From Coenobita brevimanus (taxonomy: Eukaryota > Arthropoda > Malacostraca > Decapoda > Coenobitidae), in assembly GCA_032717465.1 (NCBI GenBank), contig CM064670.1:20125186-20189185 (forward strand): DNA of 64,000 bases, written 5' to 3'. The notes below the pieces were generated by a model, which was not told the DNA's origin, ran no database searches, and saw only the letters and a program-made list of their open reading frames with translations. A program made the position numbers and the translations under genes. Below are positions 55,560 to 64,000 of this stretch, piece by piece (positions within the stretch are counted from its first letter, which is position 1; every line of letters starts with the position of its first letter).

Positions 55560-56240
55560 TACCAGGAGGCGCATACGGGAGACTGGCAGTCAATGTCTCA
55601 TCCCAGAGCGTAAGGAAACCTTAACAGAGGCACCGAAGGAAGCATGGAAAAGGTTTGCTGAGGCGTATGCGGATGTGGGATTCGATATTTGGAGGTCCGT
55701 CATTTTCACCGATGAGAAATGTTTCACATCTGTCGCAGCAGGCGCCAGTGTCGGCAATTGCATAATACAAGATATGACTGAAGACACATCCATGAGACAT
55801 CGACAAGCTGTCGTGTAACAACCTCCATGCATGGATGGATGTGGTGGTGAGGTGGTGTTGAACATACTGCAGAGCAGTATATAAAAATTCTAGAGATATC
55901 CTTTTTTCCATTGGTGCAAGCATATCCCATCCCAGACCCACAGTTTATTTACATGGTGCAAGACCGCAGTCCAATACCTACAATCCGGACAGTCAAGCGT
56001 TGGTTTCAGGTGCACTCACAAATTATTCTATTGGACTGGCCCTCTAAAGGGGCTGATTGTAATCCAACAGAAAATCTTTGGACGCATATGGTTGCTGAAT
56101 GTGGTGATGGGGAGAAAACGAGGGAGACAGTGAGGAGACACGCACATAACGTGTGGGAGGGAATAAGGAGGAAGAACATCTGCAACAATCTGCATTCGCA
56201 GCACATCTCTCGTCGCGGCAAGACCTCCCGGCGGGACTAG
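55560..56240 (+). pseudogene. Tc1/mariner-like transposase remnant
   Basis: Plus-strand pieces: EAPKEAWKRFAEAYADVGFD, then IWRSVIFTDEKCFTS (first catalytic Asp in FTDEK, about 55690-55730). After a frame break: TIRTVKRWFQVHSQIILLDW and PSKGADCNPTENLWTHMVAE (55911-56240), the classic 'LDWP..S.DLNPIENLW' end. The second Asp (normally QDNAPIH) is replaced by IYMVQDRSPI and the PTEN Glu remains. The N-terminal DNA-binding domain was not seen. It is truncated and dead. Confidence 0.85.
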
Positions 56241-56914
56241 CTCTCCGCAGCAGCCACACCAGCCGAAGGACCGGCCTGTCGTTCCTATCTGAGGGAATGC
56301 TCTGGTCTGCCCACCAGGAGGTCGAGGCTCCTCCGCCCCAGACTACCCGGCCGACGACCCTCCCTCCGCCACGACCTGGACCGGGGCTGTGCCATCTGTG
56401 ACGACCAGGACCGGGCCTCCCCTTTCGTGCTTCCACCAGCTGCTGCTGGAGAGCTGGGCGAGTCTATTTTGCCCTTTCTACCAGGGGCAAGGGGGTTGAA
56501 GGCAGCGTCGGGGCGTTTTCTCGTCGGCGCCTCCTCCATCGGCGCCGCGCTGTCTACCCGGCTCTAGTCCCGCCCTGCCCTCTTTCGACCATCGTGCTGC
56601 CGGCCTCACCATCCACCGCCAAGCCCCGCCCACACTCGTCGATCATAGGGCAGCCGATCTCACCACCAACCATCGCACCTTCCCTTGCCTCTGCCGCCTT
56701 TTCCTCGTTCGCCAGTTTGCTGTTCCCGCTACGCTCTCTTTGAGTGCTTTTTTTTCTGCAGTTTCCCTGACGGTCTCTCTGTTTGCCCGTGCCCCACCAA
56801 GTGTGGGGCAAATATCACACAACAACACAACAAGCAGCAATCTGGTAGAATCCATGCCGCCAGATTCTATGAAGTTATAACGGCAGATGGAGGTTGGACA
56901 GGGTATTAACCTTT
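56241..56914. other. GC-rich spacer, no gene seen
   Basis: 56240-56650 is much more GC-rich than its surroundings, with many CCGCC/CCTCC motifs. Open frames on both strands are short and without motifs. It may be the 5' leader of an element or a foreign segment; I cannot tell. Confidence 0.4.
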
Positions 56915-59900
56915 GGGCACGAGGTATCTCAGTGGTAGCAGACTTGCCTCGGGATCCTGTTGTCAGGAATTAAATCTCCGCCTACGACGGTGCCTTGTGG
57001 GGGGTGGCGGGGGAGGTAGCGCCTCCTGTAACCTCGTTGGGGCCACATACACACTACACATTCTTTCCTAACTCTTGGGAATTTGTCAAGGTATTTTACT
57101 TTGTGTTAGGAAGAATACTGCCACCGTATTCCCTGCGTGTCGTAAAAGGCGACTAAAAGGGGCGGGGTGAGGGGACTAGGGACCCCCTCTTCTGTTTTTT
57201 AGTTCCTAAAAAGAGACAGGCCAGAGAAAGGGATGGGGGATGGAGTTATCCCCGTACCCTGAAGATTGGGTCTATGAATGTGCGTGGATGTAGTACAATT
57301 GAGGCTAAAAGGGAGGAGATTGGGAGAATGTTTGTGAGAAGAAAGTTGGATGTGTTAGCTTTGACTGAAACGAAGATGAAAGGGAAGGGGGAATCTATGT
57401 TTGGAAGTGTGAATGGAAGATTGTCAGGTGTTGATAGAGGAAGGGCAAGAGAAGGTGTGGCCTTGTTAGTGAGTCCGGAAGTACAGCAGTGTGTGATTGA
57501 ATGGAAGGAGGTGTCATCGAGACTGATGTGGGTGAAAGCGAAATTTGAACGTGAGTTGTGGGTGTTTGTGAGTGCATATGGGCCTGGTAGTGAAAGGGAT
57601 GAACAAGAGAGGGAGTCTTTCTGGAATGATGTTGATGAGTGTCTACAGAGTTTTGGAGCGAATGTGAATGTGGTAATGATGGGAGATCTGAATGCTAGAG
57701 TGGGAAATGTACCAGTTGAAGGCGTAGTTGGTATGCATGGTGTGCCTGGAAGAAATGAAAATGGGGAACGAATGATAGCGATGTGTGTTGAGCGAGAGAT
57801 GGTGATTGGGAATACGCTGTTTGAGAAGAAAGATATTTATAAGTATACATGGGTGAGACAGGAGGGTGGAAGAGTTGTTGATAGAGCCTTGATGGACTAT
57901 GTGGTTGTGTCTAGGAATGTAATAGGAAGATTATTGGATGTGAGAGTTCTGAGAGGGGAGGGTGGAGGTATGTCTGACCACTACCTGGTGGAGGGAAAGT
58001 TAAGAGTAGGTAAGAGATGGGTGAGAGCTAGGAGGGTTAGGTGTGGCAGGGAGGTTTTGAAAGTGAGTGAGTTGGATAAAAGAGAGAAAAAGATAGAGTA
58101 TCAGGAGAAATTGAAAGATGAGTGGAACGCAGTGAAAGATCGGGAAAATGGCAGCGTGGAGGAGGAATGGCAGTTGTTTAAGAGTGCTGTGGTGGGGCAT
58201 GCAGAAGAGGTGTGTGGTGTGAGACGTGTGGGTGGTGGTGTAAGAAAAGGAAGTGAATGGTGGTGCGAGGAAGTAAGTATGGCTGTGGCTGAGAAGAGAC
58301 GTGCATATGAAGTGTGGCTGCAGAGGAAGGATGAGATGTCATATGAAAGGTATAAGGAAAAGAGGAATAGAGCGAGAAGGGCTGTGCGTGATGCTAAAGT
58401 GGCAGCAGATGAGAGGTGGGGTAGGCGGCTGACAGAGAATTTTCAACAGAATAAGAAAATGTTTTGGAAGGAGGTGAAAAGGGTGCGAAAGGGAGAGTCT
58501 GGGAAGGAAGAACGAGTAAAAGCAGAGGATGGAAGGATGTTAATTGAGATGGATGCGGTAAGGAAGAGATGGGCAGAGTATTTTGAAAGATTGTTAAATG
58601 TAGAGGAGGAAAGGGTGGCTGAGATTGTGGCAGATAGAAGGGTGCAAGGAATAAATGTGTTGGGAGAGTTGAATGATTCTTTGATCACGAAGGAGGAAGT
58701 GGAGAAGGCAGTAAAGGAGATGAAAACAGGGAAAGCTGCAGGTATGGATGGGTGTGCTGTGGAATGCCTGAAGGGTGGTGGAGTGACTATTGTTGACTGG
58801 TTAGTAAGATTGTTGAATGTGTGCTTTGAGAAAGGTATGGTGCCAATTGACTGGGCAAGTGCTTGTGTGGTCCCGTTGTATAAAGGCAAGGGTGATAAGT
58901 ATGAATGTACTAGCTTTAGGGGTATAAGTCTGTTGAGTGTTGTAGGTAAAGTGTATGGTAGAGTGTTAATTATGAGAGTTAGAGAGGGTACAGAGGGAGT
59001 GATTAGTGATGAGCAGTGTGGCTTTAGGAGAGGGAGGGGATGCGTTGATCAGGTGTTTGCTGTGAGACAAGTGTGTGAAAAGTATTTAGCGAAAGGCAAG
59101 GATGTGTTTTGGGCATTTATGGATTTAGAGAAAACGTATGATAGAATTGATAGGGAAGCTTTGTGGACTGTTTTAAGATTGTATGGACTTGATGGTAGGT
59201 TGCTACAAGGGGTGAAAAGTTTTTATGTAAATAGTAGAGCGTGTGTAAGAGTGGGAAATGCTGTGAGTGATTGGTTTCCCGTGAGAGTGGGGCTGCGACA
59301 GGGATGTGTGATGTCGCCTTGGTTGTTTAATATTTACATGGATGGTGTTGTAAGGGAGGTGAATGCAAGAGTTTTAGGTGGTCTGAGTCTGGTAAATGTT
59401 GATGGAGGAGAGTGGAATCTGAAGCAGCTGCTGTTTGCAGATGATACTGCACTGGTGACTGATTCAGAGGAGAGATTGAGACAGTTGGTAGAGGAGTTTG
59501 GAAGGGTGTGTGAAAGGAGGAAATTGAAAGTAAATGAGAATAAGAGTAAAGTGATGAAGTGTACGAGGTTGATAGATGGTAGGGGGATGAATATAGATTT
59601 GAATGGTGAGTTGCTTGAGGAGGTAGATTGTTTTAAATATCTAGGGTCACATGTTGCTGTGGATGGAAGAATAGATGCAGAAGTGAAGTTTAGAATAAAT
59701 GAAGTAGGAAAGGTGCTGGGAGGAATGAAAAAAGTGTTTAAATGTCGTTCGCTTAGAATGGATGTAAAGAGAAGGCTGTATGAGGGTGTTGTGGTACCGA
59801 TTGCATTATATGGGGCTGAAACATGGAATATGGGTGTAGCAGAGAGGAAAAGTTTGAATGTAATGGAGATGAGATGTCTGAGGAGTATGTGTGGAGTGAC

Positions 59901-60535
59901 GCGTATGGATCGAGTGCGAAATGATGAAGTGCGAAGGAGAACTGGAGTTGTTCGGGAGATGGCTGGTAGAGTTGAGCAGAGGGTGTTGCGATGGTTTGGG
60001 CATATGGAGAGAATGGATAATGAGCGATTGGTGAAAAAGATAACTAGATCTGATGTGAGAGGTGTAAGACTGAGAGGAAGACCACGAATAGGATGGATGG
60101 ACAGTGTGAAGAGAGCGCTGGATGTGAGAGGGTTGTCTGTTGAGCAAGGAAGAGTGGCTGTGCGTGACAGAAATAAATGGAGAGAAATTGTGAATGAATA
60201 AGTGATGACGCAGCCCTGAGGGGATATTCTCCCGCATTTGGTCTGATCAGCTAGTCAGGTCAGGTGCGGGTAAGGGGATGGGTCTGTTATGATGTGGCAG
60301 GGGTAAACCAGTTCTGCTGTCGGGCCCTGCTGTGGATGTCACTGCTTGCATTGCGCAGTTGACCCTTGTGCGGTGTGATGCGGTGAGGATCTGTCCGTTC
60401 TCCCCTTTGGGGCTAAGATGCGAATGAATGTGTTTGAATGGATGAGTAAATGGAGAGTGAGTCGTCCTGTCTCGGCTACCTCCCTTTCCTTGGGGGAAGC
60501 AGCCTAGGTATATAGATAGATTTTACTTTGCGATT
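56915..60535 (+). mobile_element. LINE family B, apparently full-length
   Basis: A leader of about 350 bases, a 975-codon ORF, a 3' UTR of about 320 bases and a short tail TATATAGATAGATT at 60509-60523. The leader contains GTATCTCAGTGGTAGCAG near 56922-56940, similar to a tRNA A box, and GCGTGTCGTAAAAGGCGAC near 57137-57155. Exact ends are uncertain because no target duplication was recognised. Confidence 0.8.
57274..60201 (+). CDS. LINE endonuclease-reverse transcriptase (intact 975 aa)
   Basis: Complete non-LTR retrotransposon protein without stops. APE endonuclease (residues 1-240): MNVRG (Asn), LALTETKMKG (Glu), NVVMMGDLNARVG, RALMDYVVVS, GGMSDHYLVEG (SDH). A linker rich in charged helices follows. 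RT (about 470-780): MKTGKAAGMDGCAVECL, GISLLSVVGKVYGRVL, FMDLEKTYDRIDREALW (Asp), LRQGCVMSPWLFNIYMDGV, LLFADDTALVT (active FADD). C-terminus: ALYGAETWNMGVAERKSLNV, RWFGHMERMDNERLVKKI, GRPRIGWMDSVKRAL. The only in-frame ATG falls inside the conserved endonuclease opening LKIGSMNVRG; the frame is open back to TAA near 57157. Start choice is therefore uncertain. Codon use is GT/AG-rich like family A. Confidence 0.93.
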   Translation: MNVRGCSTIEAKREEIGRMFVRRKLDVLALTETKMKGKGESMFGSVNGRLSGVDRGRAREGVALLVSPEVQQCVIEWKEVSSRLMWVKAKFERELWVFVSAYGPGSERDEQERESFWNDVDECLQSFGANVNVVMMGDLNARVGNVPVEGVVGMHGVPGRNENGERMIAMCVEREMVIGNTLFEKKDIYKYTWVRQEGGRVVDRALMDYVVVSRNVIGRLLDVRVLRGEGGGMSDHYLVEGKLRVGKRWVRARRVRCGREVLKVSELDKREKKIEYQEKLKDEWNAVKDRENGSVEEEWQLFKSAVVGHAEEVCGVRRVGGGVRKGSEWWCEEVSMAVAEKRRAYEVWLQRKDEMSYERYKEKRNRARRAVRDAKVAADERWGRRLTENFQQNKKMFWKEVKRVRKGESGKEERVKAEDGRMLIEMDAVRKRWAEYFERLLNVEEERVAEIVADRRVQGINVLGELNDSLITKEEVEKAVKEMKTGKAAGMDGCAVECLKGGGVTIVDWLVRLLNVCFEKGMVPIDWASACVVPLYKGKGDKYECTSFRGISLLSVVGKVYGRVLIMRVREGTEGVISDEQCGFRRGRGCVDQVFAVRQVCEKYLAKGKDVFWAFMDLEKTYDRIDREALWTVLRLYGLDGRLLQGVKSFYVNSRACVRVGNAVSDWFPVRVGLRQGCVMSPWLFNIYMDGVVREVNARVLGGLSLVNVDGGEWNLKQLLFADDTALVTDSEERLRQLVEEFGRVCERRKLKVNENKSKVMKCTRLIDGRGMNIDLNGELLEEVDCFKYLGSHVAVDGRIDAEVKFRINEVGKVLGGMKKVFKCRSLRMDVKRRLYEGVVVPIALYGAETWNMGVAERKSLNVMEMRCLRSMCGVTRMDRVRNDEVRRRTGVVREMAGRVEQRVLRWFGHMERMDNERLVKKITRSDVRGVRLRGRPRIGWMDSVKRALDVRGLSVEQGRVAVRDRNKWREIVNE

Positions 60536-60962
60536 TTACATCACTTCACATAAATATGCTTATAATGTCGAGGCAAAAATATACATAACTCTTGGGAATA
60601 TGTCCAGACAAGATATATGTTTACAGTGTTTATGCATAATACATGTGAAAAATATTTTTAGTGTTTCATGTAACCAATAGTCATACCCACAAAACATTCT
60701 TGTTGCGCTATGTGCATGTGTGTGTGAGATAACTAGTAACTGATCCATATTAGTTTGGTCAATAAAGAAGTGAAAAGTAAGCACAAAGCCATATGGATAC
60801 AATTACACGGAAGAAGGGAAATATAGATGAACCATAGTTTTGATGGAAACAATGTGCCATGGGACGATGCGCACAATTACGAATGGGCGAGCTATCACCG
60901 ATGATAAATGGAAACACCCCTTTAGGAAAAATCATTCCTTCTACGGATGAAGCTTAGTGTTA

Positions 60963-60968
<6 letters not shown>
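60536..60968. other. Spacer, no gene seen
   Basis: AT-rich without coding features. Confidence 0.5.

Positions 60969-61041
<73 letters not shown>
60969..61041. repeat. (CA)n microsatellite
   Basis: Inverted counterpart of the (GT)n at 54790, continuous with the right inverted repeat arm. Confidence 0.97.
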
Positions 61042-61045
<4 letters not shown>

Positions 61046-61366
61046 CTGAATACATTGTATCGAATCACTGGGTGGTTTGGAAGTCTATATTTTCCATTCT
61101 TACTTTCGTTACTACAACTTACGTTAATTTTTCTTATACATAATGACAGCTATATAGCCATACTATGACTGCTTAACATTATATACAGCAGGATGATTAA
61201 ACATACGACACACTCAGAGCGAAGCCTCGAATGGTTCATAAGGACTGTGTGTGTTCGTGCGTGTGTTACCTAGTGATAGTTTGAGTGGGCCGCCGTCCAG
61301 AAAGGTCGCTGTACTAACCTCCGGCACCGACCCAGGTGGGCTAGAGATTATGGTTTCCGAGTGTAC
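61042..61366. repeat. Long inverted repeat, right arm
   Basis: Reverse complement of 54421-54789, starting AACGCTGAATACATTGTATCG and ending CCGAGTGTAC. Confidence 0.93.
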
Positions 61367-61841
61367 GCCAGCATTCCATGGCGGAAGGGGGGGGGGGATG
61401 ATGACGGCTTACATAATTAAAAATTTTCATTACTACAGACTCGTGATAGACCCATTGTGATGCCCTTCCTCTTACAATTGATTACTCTAAAAAAATTACA
61501 TTTCCTAATTACAGCAATTACTATCCAACAATCTCAACACCCATGCATCGAAAAAAGCACTGAAAATCATCATGCCTCACACCCGTTTGCGCATGTGTAT
61601 ATTATGCTGGATTACGTGATCAGAGGCACATATTCCTACCCGCTCGAGATTTTAATATTATAGACTTAATACTAATAAATTACAGCAGAAAAAAATGACA
61701 AGCAACTAGGTAACTTAATCTACATTCTGATCATGTTCACATGGAAACAGCCATATCCCGGCCACACTCTCTCACTAAACCGAACTTTTGGTCATAAAAT
61801 GAACAAGATACAATTCATTATCACTTCGGGCACTACAGGAG
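61367..61841. other. Spacer, no gene seen
   Basis: Contains a G run at 61387-61397. No coding signal. Confidence 0.45.
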
Positions 61842-62049
61842 AGTGAGAGACTGACGAGGAGAGTGTATGTGAGGTGGAGGGGGAGGCCAAGGATGAGATG
61901 GAGGGATGGAGTGGAGATGTATATGACAGAGGGAGGTGTGAGCTGGGAGCAGGGCAGTGAAATGGCTGGGGATAGGGCAACGTGGAGGCGATTTGTTTGT
62001 GGCCACCCCGTATGGGATTAAGGCATCTGGCAATAGATAGATAGATAGA
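61842..62049 (+). mobile_element. LINE family A, copy 8 (3' fragment)
   Basis: GAGAGACTGACGAGGAGAG through GGGATTAAGGCATCTGGCAA to (TAGA)n at 62031-62049. It is a severely 5'-truncated copy abutting the BEL/Pao integrase remnant. Confidence 0.9.
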
Positions 62050-64000
62050 CGTTAAGGAATATCTCTGAACTTAAATCTTCATCCATTTCTAGATGGACTG
62101 CCCTTGTGTTGGTGCAAGTAAACAAACATAAATACACTTTATGGTGAGTTCCCTCACCCATAATAGTTATAGCCACTGTGTAATCATCTCCAGTTACTTT
62201 GAAGGGCCGACTTACAATTACCCTATCATTTGGCAGAGCAGGTGGTCCTGAATAGTCATATGGTCGTTGTTCATACCTCCTGCATATAATACAACTCTTG
62301 AGATATTCCTTTACAACCTGTCTATCCCTGGGAAACCAATACCTCTTTCGGACTCGGACCAAAGTCTGGGGCACCCCTCCATGATGAGTTAACTCATGGG
62401 CTTCCTTAACAATTAATTGTACAAAATAATCATTCTTGGATAACAATATAGGATGTCTAGTTTGGAGAGGCATATCAGCCTTAACTATTCTGTCACGGCA
62501 TCTGATTAGTCCCTTTCCGTCTAAAAATAATTCTGAATCTCCTATCAGCTTACTATTGCTGCTAATGCCTTACCATAAAAAGTAAAAAATCTCTCCATAA
62601 TATTTCTTTTGCAACCTTATTACCCAATATTCCATAGGATCCTCCTCCTCAAACCCCACTTTCTTATTCAAAAATTTTGCAGCAAATATAGTAGTGTTCA
62701 GGAGTTGTCTTATTGATGAAATTCTACTGATGTGTATCACATCTGGCTCAGGTACTACAGGGTCCAGGTTTACAACACTAACTCAGCAATATTATACTGT
62801 TTCTGCTCAGGCCATTCTTTAGTAAGTAACCATTTAGGAACCTTGAACCACAAGACATCTCTTATCATTCTCTTTACTGTTGAGCCACTCGAGAGCAGAT
62901 CAGCTGGGTTTTGATTGGAGGATACATGCATGGATTTAAATTTGGAAGACAGTTCTTATATGGTTTTCACTCTATTGTGGATGAAAGGGATTTTACTGCC
63001 TTCCTTTCGTACCCACTAGACAAATTTCACTGTCAGCCCATATATAAATATCCTCAAACTGAGTGTCAAGAGTAGTAGTTTAATACCTTGCCAATTTAGT
63101 TCCTACTTATATGGAAGCCAGTTCCATTTGAGGTAGGGATCTTCCTTTAATTAGTGCAAGTCTGGCCTTGGTCATAATGATTTTACTATAATCTGTTGCA
63201 CAATAAGCTACTGTTCTACATGCCTTTTGAGAATCATCACAAAATATATACAAATGTGACTGCTCGTTACTGTTTATCTGCCTGAGAATACATATACTTG
63301 ATTTTTCAAATTCTTTCCTAATCTGTTCCCATTGTTCAGTATACGTCTCATCTAACGCAGTGTCCCAGACAATTTTTCTTGCCAAGCCTCATGCACTAAA
63401 CATTTGCCCTTAATAACTATGGGGTTGACCAGTTTCAATGGGTCAAATAACATGGAGACCTGACTAAACAAGGACCTCATGGTGAGTATTCCGTCTGCGA
63501 ACTTAATTGGTTTTAGATTTATATCATTAGCCCTTGTATCCCAGTTAAGATCCAACACATTTTGAGTTTTGGGAATGTCAATATTAGGATAGTCCTCTTG
63601 AACAGTATTCCTTAAAAGCTGCAAATTAGTATTCCTGCTCTGCAGCAGCAAATTTTTCTTCCCACATAGGGAATTTGTTACTTAATGAGCCTTCAGTGCT
63701 TCTGTCTCTATCAGCATGACCTTACAAGTTATCCATACAGAAGGGCTGCCCTATTTCTACGCATTTGGCATTTTCAAAATGATGCTTCAAAGTGTTGCTT
63801 AGTAAGAAAGGACGAGCACAAGAGCCAGAGAGGACATCGGAAACAGTAAGTTTTCAATGGGCTATCCTCGTTTTGAGGGTCTTGAGGCCAGAGAAATTTT
63901 GTAAATTTCCTATCCTCTTCTCTCAATCATATTCTGAGCAAAGCCTTACTAATGTCAGCTGTATAAGCATTAACTTTCTCTCTAAATATTAATAACATAT
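62050..64000 (-). pseudogene. BEL/Pao pol remnant, runs off the window
   Basis: Minus-strand BEL/Pao polyprotein pieces from high to low coordinates. RT near 63700-63990: TADISKA, FTKFLWPQDPQNEDSPLKTY. Then 63352-63651: TMRSLFSQVSMLFDPLKLVN, PIVIKGKCLVHEAWQEKL. RNase H at 63107-63385: YIFCDDSQKACRTVAYC, ALIKGRSLPQMELAS. Then SSNQNPADLLSSGSTV near 62890-62935. Integrase zinc domain and core at 62050-62473: HHGGVPQTLVRVRKRYWFPR, LKSCIICRRY, LFTCTNTRAVHLEMDEDLS. Frames change repeatedly, so it is dead. The rest of the element lies beyond 64000. Confidence 0.87.

Overview
This is eukaryotic, animal DNA, most likely from a decapod crustacean. The clues are long (GT)n/(CA)n/(TA)n microsatellites, a dense mix of LINE, Ty3/gypsy, BEL/Pao, piggyBac and Tc1-like elements, and one split host gene of the ionotropic receptor (IR) family. 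IRs are protostome chemoreceptors related to ionotropic glutamate receptors. No bacterial gene organisation is present. Species-level placement is inference.

Host gene: three exons on the + strand (9085-9443, 16533-16763, 51891-52069) carry, in order, a transmembrane helix plus pore region, the M3 helix plus start of ligand-binding lobe S2, and the middle of S2. Reading frames agree across both splice junctions, so I read them as one IR gene with introns of about 7.1 kb and 35.1 kb. The amino-terminal exons and the last (TM4) exon are not visible. Almost everything else in the window is transposon or satellite DNA inside or beside this gene.

Layout: 356-7358 is a dead Ty3/gypsy element (minus strand) with both LTRs. 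9946-13004 is copy 1 of an (ATAG)n-tailed LINE ('family A') inserted in a 24-bp minisatellite inside intron 1; eight copies or fragments of family A occur in the window. 13995-15880 and 17150-19235 are decayed Jockey-like LINEs (minus). 22050-29440 is TGACCT-rich tandem repeat DNA split by a family A fragment and by a piggyBac element (25463-29235) whose TTAA target site is still readable. 33483-42545 is a Ty3/gypsy element resembling CsRn1 (TSD GACG). Its 5' LTR is interrupted by a TA-flanked, inverted-repeat DNA element that carries a 2.2-kb TGG/TTG tract. 43257-46141 is another family A copy. 46866-50216 is a nearly complete CR1-like LINE inside a (GT)n tract, bracketed by inverted repeats. 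After IR exon 3 there is a possible LTR (53119-54315). A second pair of long inverted repeats (54421-54789 / 61042-61366) encloses a Tc1-like remnant and a LINE ('family B') with an intact 975-codon endonuclease-reverse transcriptase ORF (57274-60201). The window ends in a BEL/Pao pol remnant (62050-64000, minus).

The retroelement ORFs serve only their own mobilisation, and most are broken. The only candidate still coding intact enzyme activity is the family B LINE. The host contribution visible here is the IR channel core.
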